Virus record (IMG/VR): IMGVR_UViG_3300025133_008937 | Span: 1-31,211 of that record | DNA length: 31,211 bases | Source: a virus | Reading direction: 5' to 3' (one strand) | Part shown: in pieces, positions 22,849 through 30,314 of the stretch | How positions within the stretch are numbered: position 1 is the first letter of the stretch | How the letters are laid out: each line of letters begins with the position of its first letter | Notes under the pieces: model-generated | Told to the model about the DNA's origin: nothing | Seen by the model: the letters and a program-made list of their open reading frames with translations, nothing else | Database searches by the model: none | Position numbers and translations under genes: made by a program

Positions 22849-23156
22849 TGGTGGAGGTGTCGGGAGTCGAACCCGAGTCCAAAAAAGATTAAAAAATATG
22901 TCATTCACAAGGTTAGTTGATTATTTGAACTTCAACAAACTTAAAACCCGCTTGCGCGTACCACCAGTTTTTCTTAAAACTGGAAATGTTTAGTATTTGT
23001 TTAGAAAGTTACTAAAAACTTCCGATTAAGCAGCGAGTGCGTAATCAATTTCAACATTATTGTTGGCAATTAAAAAAGTTGAGTATTTTTACTGTATTAC
23101 TCATACAGCCTTGCACATTAAATTTCTTTCTTCTCTGTCGAAACCATTTCACCCCC
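22849..23156 (-). ncRNA. ssrA: tmRNA (ssrA)
   Basis: A complete one-piece tmRNA of 308 bases. The 5' end GGGGGUGAAAUGGUUUCGAC pairs with CACCUCC just before ACCA to form the acceptor stem, and GGACUCGGGUUCGACUCCCG is the T arm. The 3' CCA is encoded (22851-22849). The resume codon GCC at 23067 starts a tag ORF (ANNNVEIDYALAA) ending in UAA. A stable hairpin of the pseudoknot region, CCAGUUUU-AAGA-AAAACUGG, lies at 22964-22983. It rescues stalled ribosomes and tags the peptide for ClpXP-type proteases (the LAA end). Its 5' end overlaps the 3' end of the preceding gene; maturation would need RNase P-type 5' processing. There is no clear terminator after it. Confidence 0.97.
23026..23067 (-). 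other. tmRNA tag reading frame, ANNNVEIDYALAA plus stop
   Basis: Thirteen codons starting GCC AAC AAT AAT and ending GCA CTC GCT GCT TAA within the tmRNA. The YALAA ending is the common protease-recognition end; the N-terminal part (ANNNVEID) is longer than the 10-residue E. coli tag. Confidence 0.93.
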
Positions 23157-23525
23157 AGATTCAAAAAAGGAAACTGTTTTATATTTCTTAAGTAATTTTT
23201 GATATTCAGAATAATTTATACCAAGAAATAAAGCTCCCTCTTTTTTAGTTCTTGAAATACTTAGTGCTGTTTTTAAAAGAGCATCTGTAACAGCTTGTTT
23301 TGAGACTCTCCAAACAGGAAGTCCATAGAGTTTACCACATAAAAATCTTGTTGTCAACTCAAGTTTTACTGCTATTATTTCTTCAAGAGAGAGATCATTC
23401 AGATCAGTTAAAACAGAATCTGATATTTTATCTTCAGCCTTTAACTTATTGATTACACTGTATCTTTTAGAGAGTTGTTTCTTATTTTTTAAATCTTTAA
23501 TCTTAAATCTCTTTACAAACTTCAA
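23118..23525 (-). CDS. Fis-type helix-turn-helix protein
   Basis: A 135-residue protein starting from TTG. No ATG is in frame near its start; an ATG at 23532 opens only a nine-codon ORF in another frame. The middle DLNDLSLEEIIAVKLELTTR and FLCGKLYGLPVWR resemble small proteins I recall from marine T4-like phages. The C-terminal SISRTKKEGALFLGINYSEY plus QKLLKKY matches a Fis-type HTH (K-x-E-A-A-x-x-L-G-I-S...LxKxY), so DNA binding is likely. The last 13 codons (FESGGEMVSTEKKEI region) and the stop overlap the 5' end of the tmRNA by 39 bases. It may regulate phage genes or act in the virion; the role is unknown. Confidence 0.7.
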   Translation of the reverse strand: MKFVKRFKIKDLKNKKQLSKRYSVINKLKAEDKISDSVLTDLNDLSLEEIIAVKLELTTRFLCGKLYGLPVWRVSKQAVTDALLKTALSISRTKKEGALFLGINYSEYQKLLKKYKTVSFFESGGEMVSTEKKEI

Positions 23526-23571
23526 AATTCATGATAGAATAAAATTAAATAAGTATTAAATAATAGAAAGA

Positions 23572-24444
23572 TTAAAAATCATCAGAACTTAAATTAAGCT
23601 CATCCACATCTTCAGGTGGGAGAAGAGCCGGGGCAGTAGGAATTCCCAAACCTTCAAGTTCTTTTTCAGCATTTTGAAAATGTCCAATAACTGGCTCTTG
23701 AGTAACATCAGCAAATCCTGATCTTTCCGAACCTAACATATTTATAAAAAACCATTTATAAAACTTTTCAGAATCATCTCCTCTTAAAGTATCAAAAGCT
23801 TTAAGAACTGTTGTTTTGGTATTGTGAAAAGTTTTCATAGCCGCGTCGGGTCCGGTTCTATCCATATCATCAGGTGCAGATACAAGATCAGAAATTCTTG
23901 AATCTTCTTCTGCTTGTTCAGCTTCTTCTGGTGTCGGTTCTTCCTCTTCTGGTTCATTGACTTGAAGATCTGGATCAGTAACTTTCATTACAATTTTATC
24001 ATCTTCACCGTCACCATCCAAATCCTTTCCTTCTTTAAGATCGACCTCTTCTTCCTCGGTCTCTTGTGCTTTAAACCCGCTTTTAGCGACTTCAGCAGCA
24101 GCTTTTTCAACGGCATTTCGTCTTTTAATATCCCCAGAAAAGGCTTCTTTGAAAAGCCATTCCCAAGTCATCAAATAAGCCTTTCGTTGATCAGGAGATG
24201 TTGCAAGTCTCATATAGGCATCTTTTGAAACTACATAAATGGAATCAAGAACGACTCCAAGTTCGTTAACTCCAGTGGAGGCATGAAATTGTTTATCTTT
24301 AGCCTCTTTGATGAATTTTTTCAAAGCTTTACGAAGACGTTTTTCGCTAATTTTTTGTTTATTTTCAACTTCATTCATTATGAAATAGCTTCTTCTAATG
24401 AGTTCTCTTAGTCTTTGTTCACCCTTGAGTTGAAATTCTGACAT
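23572..24444 (-). CDS. Acidic hypothetical protein, possible virion or scaffold component
   Basis: A 290-residue protein. The N-terminal 115 residues are helical and basic (QRLRELIRRSYFIMNEVENK, KRLRKALKKFIKEAKDKQFH). Residues about 125-195 are very acidic and low-complexity and include DLDGDGEDDKI, an EF-hand-like Ca-binding loop pattern. The C-terminal part (EKFYKWFFINMLGSERSGFA) may be structured. It abuts the 1508-residue gene with no gap. Charge-rich helical proteins beside large virion-type genes are often scaffolds or structural proteins in T4-like phages, but I cannot name a family. Confidence 0.7.
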   Translation of the reverse strand: MSEFQLKGEQRLRELIRRSYFIMNEVENKQKISEKRLRKALKKFIKEAKDKQFHASTGVNELGVVLDSIYVVSKDAYMRLATSPDQRKAYLMTWEWLFKEAFSGDIKRRNAVEKAAAEVAKSGFKAQETEEEEVDLKEGKDLDGDGEDDKIVMKVTDPDLQVNEPEEEEPTPEEAEQAEEDSRISDLVSAPDDMDRTGPDAAMKTFHNTKTTVLKAFDTLRGDDSEKFYKWFFINMLGSERSGFADVTQEPVIGHFQNAEKELEGLGIPTAPALLPPEDVDELNLSSDDF

Positions 24445-27400
24445 TTATTGTTCTCCTGATATTTTTAATAAATAGTTTGCAAGTTTAATAGTGGTTTCTT
24501 CGATGGGTTTCTTCGATGGTTTTCTTTTTCTTTTTCGAATTCCAAAAGGGCCGCCTGCGCCTTCAACTGCCCCAGCGCCCATAGCAGAAATTTCTTCAAG
24601 GTCTTCTTGTTCTTGGCCGGTTTTAATTGTCACTTGGTTTTCTTTTTCTTTTAGCTTATCAGCTATCATGTTTTTTATCTCTAAACCTAAATCTTCTAAA
24701 GAAAAAGTTTCTTCTGGTTCGTTGTGAACGTTATCTCTGTTTGGCTCATCAGGCGCAACCTTATGATTCCCACCAAGATTTTGGCCCAAATGTGCTCTTC
24801 CAACTCCAAACATTGTACCGTCATTATTAGATTCGGCCATTTGTGATCTTGTTTCACGAGCTTTAAGCTTGGGGACAACTTTTGCAAGGGAATTCATTAC
24901 CTTTAAAAAGTTTGAAGGGTTGCGACAGTTTTTAAAATCAGCAGTTTCCCAAACCTCGTTAGCAGCGACGAAAATGATAGCATCAAACAAGTCCAATTTC
25001 TTTGACAAGTTTGGTGTCTTCTTCAGCCAACTCTTAATAAGAGGACTTTCTCTTCTCAATCCACTAAAACCTGTTGGATCGGTTTCGCTTTTTTGAAAAA
25101 GTATTTGTTTCTTGTTCTGATAAACATAAGCTAATTTAACGTCCTCGGGTATTAAAAATTCTCTCCCAAGGAATGAAAAAAGCTCTTGCAAGGAACCATA
25201 AAATTCATAAACCAATTCGTGATGTTCATCGCTCGTTAGCGTTAATTTAGGAAAACACCCCTTTAAGGTTTTTAAGAAAACTGAACTAAACCAGCCATCA
25301 ACATAAAGATGAAACTTTTTTGCGGCCATTTTAAGCGCTCTATCTTTTGAGTGGCCCAATTCATGAGATAAATATACCATTAGAGTTTTGAACCCTTCTT
25401 GTGGAGAACCAAATTGTTTAAACCAATACGTTGGCCACGAATAAACATTTATAGCGTTATCATACTGATTGAACTCAAGAGGTTGAGAATCCTTTGTGGC
25501 AGTTGGATCAGATTTTCTATTAAAGTTTACTGTTGTCTTTTTTATAAAATCGATAATTTCTGAAAAAACCTTATCAAAATCAATATTGTGAGTTTTTCCG
25601 CTCTTTCGTTTAATGTTTTCGAACCATCTTTTTATTTGTTTTTCTTTCTTTATAACATTTAAGAAAATAAATTCTTCTTTGGTCTTTTCAAAAGCCCTTT
25701 CGATTTGAATTTTATACTTTTCACCGTCATCTTGGCCATCAATTTCTTTGATCAGCTCACAAAAGATTCCCAGATTATACCGGGCCTCCTCTAAGCTTTG
25801 CTCAGTTTCTTCTTGACTTTCTTCGCCTCTTAATTTATCATAGACCATGTGATAAATATTTTTTGTTTCCTCTGAAACATTTGAACCAACAACTGAATTA
25901 AGAAAATTATCAAAGGTGGCTGTCTTAGCAAGATTTCTCGCCTCAGTACCAGAAAAGATTCGTGGCGTTTCCACGAATTTAAAATTATAGTGACCAGTTT
26001 CCGTTTTATCAATAGGAGTGAACTCGTGATCTGCTTTAAAATATGACGGACTAAATGCATAAACAAATTGTTTATATTGAGGTAGTCTATCGGGACCAGC
26101 CGCCAAACCAACAAGTTTTAATCCTTTCTCGTAAAGACTTGGAATAATAGAAGAGGCTAAATGTGCATTGGGAATAACATCTTGAGCCACTTCAACTTGC
26201 GGATTATCTTTATAGATGGAAGAAATGAGTTCGATTTGTTCTTGTTCGCTTAATGGGTTTTGTTCATTATCAAGACTTGAAGCGTTTCCTTTAACAACAT
26301 AAATTAATACTTTATCTCCGCCAACATCAGAAAGTGAATCCACAGCAAGTTCAACCATTTTCTGATGTCCTTTGTGAAAGGGTTGGAATCTGCCGGGAAT
26401 GACAATAACTTTTGGATAGTTTCCTTCATCTGGTTTATAGCTTGTTGAATTTTCAAGGTTTATTGTTTTTGAAATTCGTTTTTCAAGAGCTAAATAAATA
26501 AATTCAACAATAAAATCTTCGTCATTGTCGATTTGAAGGGTTTGTTCGTATTTTTCAATGAGCTTGACAACTGAATTGTAAATTTCATATGTTTTTCTAA
26601 TTGAATCTTTGTCAAGAGTTTTTTCATTTTCTTGTCTTTTGACATTGATTAAAATCTCTTGAAGTTCAAGCTCTGCGTCTTGAATTAGATCTGATAGTTT
26701 CTTTTTAATTGTCGCCACTTCTACATTAGAATCTCCAAAAATAGCTCCAGAATCTAATAGATTGAATATAAAATCTTTTTTGTTTATCTCTTCCTTGTTG
26801 ACATAATTACCAAAAACAAAGGTTTTTAAAATTTTATTGATTCTTGCGGGATGAGCGCTTGGGAGGCCCAAAATATCTACTATCAATGAATTATTAAAAT
26901 CCTTTTCAAGATTTAAGAGTTCAACTCTGTCATTCCAATATTTTTTCTTTTTCAAGTCAAACTGTTCTGAAGTTCCTTTAACTTCAAAGAAGTCGCCGTC
27001 TTCTTTCTTTATCCTCAGAACAATGCCTTCCATATAAGAGTCTTCACCGCCTAAATTAGATTGTGAGTAATTTGCAAATCTATCTAATTGTTCCTGAAGG
27101 TCTTTTTTGATTTTATTAAGTCGTTGTTTATATTCTGCTTTTTTAACAAGCTTGTTTAAATGGTTTAAGGATTCTTTATCTTCAAAGAAGCCTTCCAATC
27201 CATAAAGGTTAATATCTAATTGCCCCGGCAAAAGCATATCATCGTCATTTGAATATACTTTCCATTCGTTTTTAAAATTGTTTTCTTCTGAAAGTTGTTT
27301 AAAGTCAGAAACGATTTCAGAACTGATTTCTTGTTTGGGTCTATACCAGCTATTTTTATTACTGTCCCAAAGTTGGGCATTAAAAACAGCAAGACCACCC

Positions 27401-28971
27401 TCAGACCCAAATTTTTCTTTTAAATAGGGTGTCCCTACAAAAACAACTCTCCCATCGCTTGTTCCTCCGTGAGTCAACATTGGAAAGAGTTCAGAATTCA
27501 TCTTAAAAGAACCGAATTTATCAAAGATTTGCTTTAATGCGTTTTGAAGTCCTTCATTGTTCATCAAAGCCTCATAAGACTTGAGAAAATCAACGGAAAA
27601 TCCAAATTTCTGTTTATATGTGGATGGATATACCAAACCGCTATTGCTTGATTCGATGAAAAACTGTTTTCTTCTGTCGAGACCAATTGAAATAAAATTG
27701 GAATCCATTTTCTCAACCATATCGATTTTACTTGGATCTTCAAGGAGATCAATAGAAAAACGGTTTTCTCCGACGTTATCAGATTGATGAATCAAATAAT
27801 AAATAATCTCTAGGGCGTTTTTATTCGTGAGTTTGCTTGAGCCAACAAATCTTCCAATACCTTTTCGACCTTCTTTTACAAGATTCTTAGGTTCTTCTTC
27901 GGTATTTAAAATTTTTACAATTGAATTAAGACCCGTTTCATAACTTTTTGGATCAATTCCCTTTTTAATCTTGCCTTCAAGGGCATCGACATATCGCTCT
28001 CTAATGGAATTGATTTGCTGCTTAGAAAAATTGTTTTTAACATATTCGGCCAGCGCCGTCGCATGTAAAAGTTCAGGCCCTTTAGCGCTTTCACCCAATA
28101 AAAACTTCGCAAGAGATTCTAAATCGTTGTAATCCTTTTGAAATTCAGGAAAGAACAATTTTTTAACAGTCTTTACACCTTCTTTTTCAAACTCAACTGC
28201 TAATTTCAAATGTTCGGGACTTACTATGTAACGTGCCTGAAATGGCCTATATCCTGCAGTAACTATTTTGTCCCAATCTTGAGCAAAATCAGTTTCTGGA
28301 TTCGCTTTTGCAAACTCTTCAAAATGAGCTAAGTTTTGAGGCTGTTTTATCGATGCAACCGCTCGGAGGAGTATTGACGCAAAGACGCCCTTAATGTTGT
28401 GAGAGAGATCCAAAAAACTACTGTATTGTATAAATTTTGTATTAGAAACATCCCCACTTGAAACATTCACAAGATCGACTTGTAAAACTGAATCATCATC
28501 CATTTTAACGGCGAGATGAATTTCGCCTGCACCAGTTTTAGCGGCAAGCGCTCCGGGTTTTAATTTATTTAAGAATTCGGTAACTTCACGAATAGGTTTT
28601 GTCATAACGACATCGATATCTAAATCACCAAATGAAGTTTTTTGATTTAATGCGCCTTGTATTACATCTTCTGTTTCAAAGTCGTCAATTTCAATGTTTT
28701 CTGCTCCATATTTCGAAATAGCAGCGAGGCGAGTCGAACCGAGGACAAATTTGGGAAAATATGAAGGATCTATAAGATTTGCTTTTATAAGTTCGTTTAA
28801 AAGATAACCAACAATGGATTCATCACCAGATGTGTGAGTTCCATATTCAAAAGGTAAGACTTGATCTAATTCTGTATTTGAAATGGAGCGATAATGAAGT
28901 TCTTTCCCTTCGTTGGAAGAGTGGTGAGAAAGAGACTTTCGAATAAGTGATTCAGCAGCGTTACCACCCAT
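24445..28971 (-). CDS. 1508-residue multidomain protein: Pol-beta NTase, ligase-like, NMNAT-like and HELGH segments
   Basis: A single unbroken frame with four recognisable parts. (1) Residues 76-170: VLGSTRLA, FGDLDIDVVM and VLQVDLV give the Gly-Ser and three-Asp pattern of Pol-beta nucleotidyltransferases. (2) Residues 370-690: VEKMDSNFISIG (Lys421; KxDG-like motif I with Ser for Gly), MNSELFPMLTHGG (motif III Glu494), YMEGIVLRI (motif IV Glu648) and FFEVKGTSEQFDLKKKK (motif V-like) resemble RNA/DNA ligases. (3) Residues 853-1015: VIVIPGRFQPFHKGHQKMVE (HxGH 866-869) and FSGTEARNLA are NMNAT-type. (4) VYLSHELGHSKDRALKM (His1203, Glu1204, His1207) is a zinc-peptidase motif. The C-terminus is basic, with EEISAMGAGAVEGAGGPFG like tails I recall in marine phage proteins. 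Start: ATG right after the TAA of the coiled-coil gene, with GAGGGA upstream. A virion-carried enzyme is plausible; function unknown. Confidence 0.85.
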   Translation of the reverse strand: MGGNAAESLIRKSLSHHSSNEGKELHYRSISNTELDQVLPFEYGTHTSGDESIVGYLLNELIKANLIDPSYFPKFVLGSTRLAAISKYGAENIEIDDFETEDVIQGALNQKTSFGDLDIDVVMTKPIREVTEFLNKLKPGALAAKTGAGEIHLAVKMDDDSVLQVDLVNVSSGDVSNTKFIQYSSFLDLSHNIKGVFASILLRAVASIKQPQNLAHFEEFAKANPETDFAQDWDKIVTAGYRPFQARYIVSPEHLKLAVEFEKEGVKTVKKLFFPEFQKDYNDLESLAKFLLGESAKGPELLHATALAEYVKNNFSKQQINSIRERYVDALEGKIKKGIDPKSYETGLNSIVKILNTEEEPKNLVKEGRKGIGRFVGSSKLTNKNALEIIYYLIHQSDNVGENRFSIDLLEDPSKIDMVEKMDSNFISIGLDRRKQFFIESSNSGLVYPSTYKQKFGFSVDFLKSYEALMNNEGLQNALKQIFDKFGSFKMNSELFPMLTHGGTSDGRVVFVGTPYLKEKFGSEGGLAVFNAQLWDSNKNSWYRPKQEISSEIVSDFKQLSEENNFKNEWKVYSNDDDMLLPGQLDINLYGLEGFFEDKESLNHLNKLVKKAEYKQRLNKIKKDLQEQLDRFANYSQSNLGGEDSYMEGIVLRIKKEDGDFFEVKGTSEQFDLKKKKYWNDRVELLNLEKDFNNSLIVDILGLPSAHPARINKILKTFVFGNYVNKEEINKKDFIFNLLDSGAIFGDSNVEVATIKKKLSDLIQDAELELQEILINVKRQENEKTLDKDSIRKTYEIYNSVVKLIEKYEQTLQIDNDEDFIVEFIYLALEKRISKTINLENSTSYKPDEGNYPKVIVIPGRFQPFHKGHQKMVELAVDSLSDVGGDKVLIYVVKGNASSLDNEQNPLSEQEQIELISSIYKDNPQVEVAQDVIPNAHLASSIIPSLYEKGLKLVGLAAGPDRLPQYKQFVYAFSPSYFKADHEFTPIDKTETGHYNFKFVETPRIFSGTEARNLAKTATFDNFLNSVVGSNVSEETKNIYHMVYDKLRGEESQEETEQSLEEARYNLGIFCELIKEIDGQDDGEKYKIQIERAFEKTKEEFIFLNVIKKEKQIKRWFENIKRKSGKTHNIDFDKVFSEIIDFIKKTTVNFNRKSDPTATKDSQPLEFNQYDNAINVYSWPTYWFKQFGSPQEGFKTLMVYLSHELGHSKDRALKMAAKKFHLYVDGWFSSVFLKTLKGCFPKLTLTSDEHHELVYEFYGSLQELFSFLGREFLIPEDVKLAYVYQNKKQILFQKSETDPTGFSGLRRESPLIKSWLKKTPNLSKKLDLFDAIIFVAANEVWETADFKNCRNPSNFLKVMNSLAKVVPKLKARETRSQMAESNNDGTMFGVGRAHLGQNLGGNHKVAPDEPNRDNVHNEPEETFSLEDLGLEIKNMIADKLKEKENQVTIKTGQEQEDLEEISAMGAGAVEGAGGPFGIRKRKRKPSKKPIEETTIKLANYLLKISGEQ

Positions 28972-29223
28972 TTATTTTCCCTCTTCTAAGATTTTTACCT
29001 GTTCTTCTAATGTTCTAACCTTCTTTTCAAGTCGGAGATTCAATAACTTTACTTCTTGAAGGTGTTTCTTGGCAACTTCAAGTTGCCTGCTTTGTCTTTG
29101 GCTTTTAGGGACCATTTCGTTAAGAATTTTTAAAACAGATTCCACATAACCTCGCGTTGAAGGCTCCGCTTTGGATTCTCCCAATAAAAATCTTCTAGTA
29201 ATGGCGTTTAAGTCAATACTCAC
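28972..29223 (-). CDS. Small coiled-coil protein
   Basis: An 83-residue protein from a GTG start that overlaps the upstream stop (GTGA). The C-terminal half QLEVAKKHLQEVKLLNLRLE followed by KKVRTLEEQVKIL is a strong heptad coiled coil. The N-terminus has NAITRRFLLGESKAEPSTRG. It is tightly packed between the HELIHH protein and the 1508-residue protein, which suggests they are made together. No function is recognised; an oligomerisation or scaffold role is inference. Confidence 0.7.
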   Translation of the reverse strand: MSIDLNAITRRFLLGESKAEPSTRGYVESVLKILNEMVPKSQRQSRQLEVAKKHLQEVKLLNLRLEKKVRTLEEQVKILEEGK

Positions 29224-29960
29224 TTTACGATGTCTTTTAGAATGCTTCTAATTGACTTGCGAATGGTTTCTTCGACTTTGTTGTTTACTTTGCGCTCTTC
29301 AGCGTCAGCGGAATGAGCTTCGAGGGAAACTTCATCATCTACGCCATCTTCAACGGTATCATCTTTAGGCCAGACTTCAGAGCCGCCGCCCCAGCCAACG
29401 TTTAAATCCATAAAAGCATCGACTTCTTCTGTCAGAAGTTTGCTTTCCTCATCTTTTTTGCTAAATCCCCATGATTCCATGAGTTTGTTGTGAAAATTTA
29501 CATTTCGCTGTTCTTTGATTGACATAACTGAATCTCCCTTTGTTTTGTCTGCTTTATAAATAGTTTCATAAAGTTGAATGTTGTTTGTTTTAATATGATC
29601 TTCCCAATCTCTTAAACACAAGTTACCTTGTTCATAAGCTTCGCGTTCCATATTTCTCATATGACTGTCATTTTGGGCGTAGCCGGGTTCCGTTGAATTT
29701 ATATTTTCTAAGTCCCCGCGCTCATTTTGTAAATGATGAATTAGTTCATGCGCGAGAGATCTTAAAATGTCTTTGCCGTGACGACCAGTTGTAAAAATAG
29801 TAACAATTTGTTGATGAGGATCGTATTGTCCTGTTCTTCCCAAGACGTTTTTGCTATTTTCCTCATCGTCTTTGAAAACTATCTGAGGCATTTGATTTAC
29901 TTTATATCTTTTCTGATAAAAGTCTGTTAAGTCGTTGGCGTGTCGTTGAAATTTAAACAT
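29220..29960 (-). CDS. Putative HExxH metallopeptidase, marine-phage type
   Basis: A 246-residue protein. LRSLAHELIHHLQNERGD carries His71, Glu72 and His75, with a likely third ligand in MRNMEREAYEQGN (Glu106 or Glu110), giving a complete gluzincin-like site. The N-terminal 60 residues (DFYQKRYKVNQMPQIVFKDD, DPHQQIVTIFTTGRHGKDIL) match a fold I recall in T4-like cyanophage and pelagiphage proteins near structural genes. The C-terminal half is acidic and probably disordered, with LLTEEVDAFMDLNVG resembling a maturation-cleaved tail. It may act in capsid maturation or host-protein cleavage; neither is shown. Confidence 0.8.
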   Translation of the reverse strand: MFKFQRHANDLTDFYQKRYKVNQMPQIVFKDDEENSKNVLGRTGQYDPHQQIVTIFTTGRHGKDILRSLAHELIHHLQNERGDLENINSTEPGYAQNDSHMRNMEREAYEQGNLCLRDWEDHIKTNNIQLYETIYKADKTKGDSVMSIKEQRNVNFHNKLMESWGFSKKDEESKLLTEEVDAFMDLNVGWGGGSEVWPKDDTVEDGVDDEVSLEAHSADAEERKVNNKVEETIRKSIRSILKDIVK

Positions 29961-29996
29961 AGATGTTATAATTAGTTATTTTGTTTCGATTAGGCT

Positions 29997-30314
29997 TTAT
30001 AAAACAATAGTTTCCCAAAGGGAACTCAAATGCTTCAAAAAAATATAGAAATAAATGGCCAAAGTTGGCGTTAGTAAAAAATAGGTAAGCTTTTTGTGTC
30101 TTGCCTTCCAAAGTAAAAATGAACCTAATAAGACAATCGATAATTTTAATACAATGAAGTAGCTTGGACCAATATCTATCCATCCTCTCATTAATGGATT
30201 AGCTTCGACTGCAAGCTTGTTTTCAATCCAGTAAAGCGTTATAAACGCATCAAAGATGTTTAATACTACAAGTGTTAATAAGATTGAAAAAAAACTAATT
30301 CTTTTTAAGTTCAT
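29997..30314 (-). CDS. DUF5658-like small membrane protein
   Basis: A 105-residue protein with three predicted membrane helices: residues about 8-27 (FFSILLTLVVLNIFDAFITL), 52-68 (YFIVLKLSIVLLGSFLL) and 76-96 (YFLLTPTLAIYFYIFL). The segment NIFDAFITLYWIENKLAVEA followed by NPLM is the D..(T/L)...I....A.E.NP.M signature of DUF5658. It overlaps the VWA gene by 4 bases (ATGA). It may anchor or work with that protein; no known activity. Confidence 0.75.
   Translation of the reverse strand: MNLKRISFFSILLTLVVLNIFDAFITLYWIENKLAVEANPLMRGWIDIGPSYFIVLKLSIVLLGSFLLWKARHKKLTYFLLTPTLAIYFYIFLKHLSSLWETIVL

Noticed and set aside
22833-22904. Longer start of the transglycosylase at 22904
   Set aside because: It would lie inside the tmRNA 3' end and hide the signal peptide that starts at 22832.
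22849-23156. tmRNA as an attachment site of an integrated element
   Set aside because: No integrase gene or second copy of the tmRNA 3' end is visible in the window, and genes on both sides look like the same phage-type set.
24696-28112. Several 60-95 residue frames inside the giant gene on both strands
   Set aside because: They are out-of-frame shadows of one continuous, motif-bearing coding region, with no ribosome sites or recognisable folds.
28720-28745. Short match to the tmRNA T-arm (GAGTCGAACC) inside the giant gene
   Set aside because: Only about ten bases match; they encode the conserved Gly-Ser of the NTase motif (LGSTRLA) and the rest of a T arm or acceptor stem is missing.
29551-29558. 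Other TATAAATA or TATTTATA matches (e.g. near 12434, 16265, 19037, 23740, 29551)
   Set aside because: They lie inside genes; with such high A+T several are expected by chance, so I did not call them promoters.
29953-30183. 76-residue minus-strand frame
   Set aside because: It overlaps the DUF5658-like gene in another frame; the latter has the membrane helices and family signature, while this frame has none.
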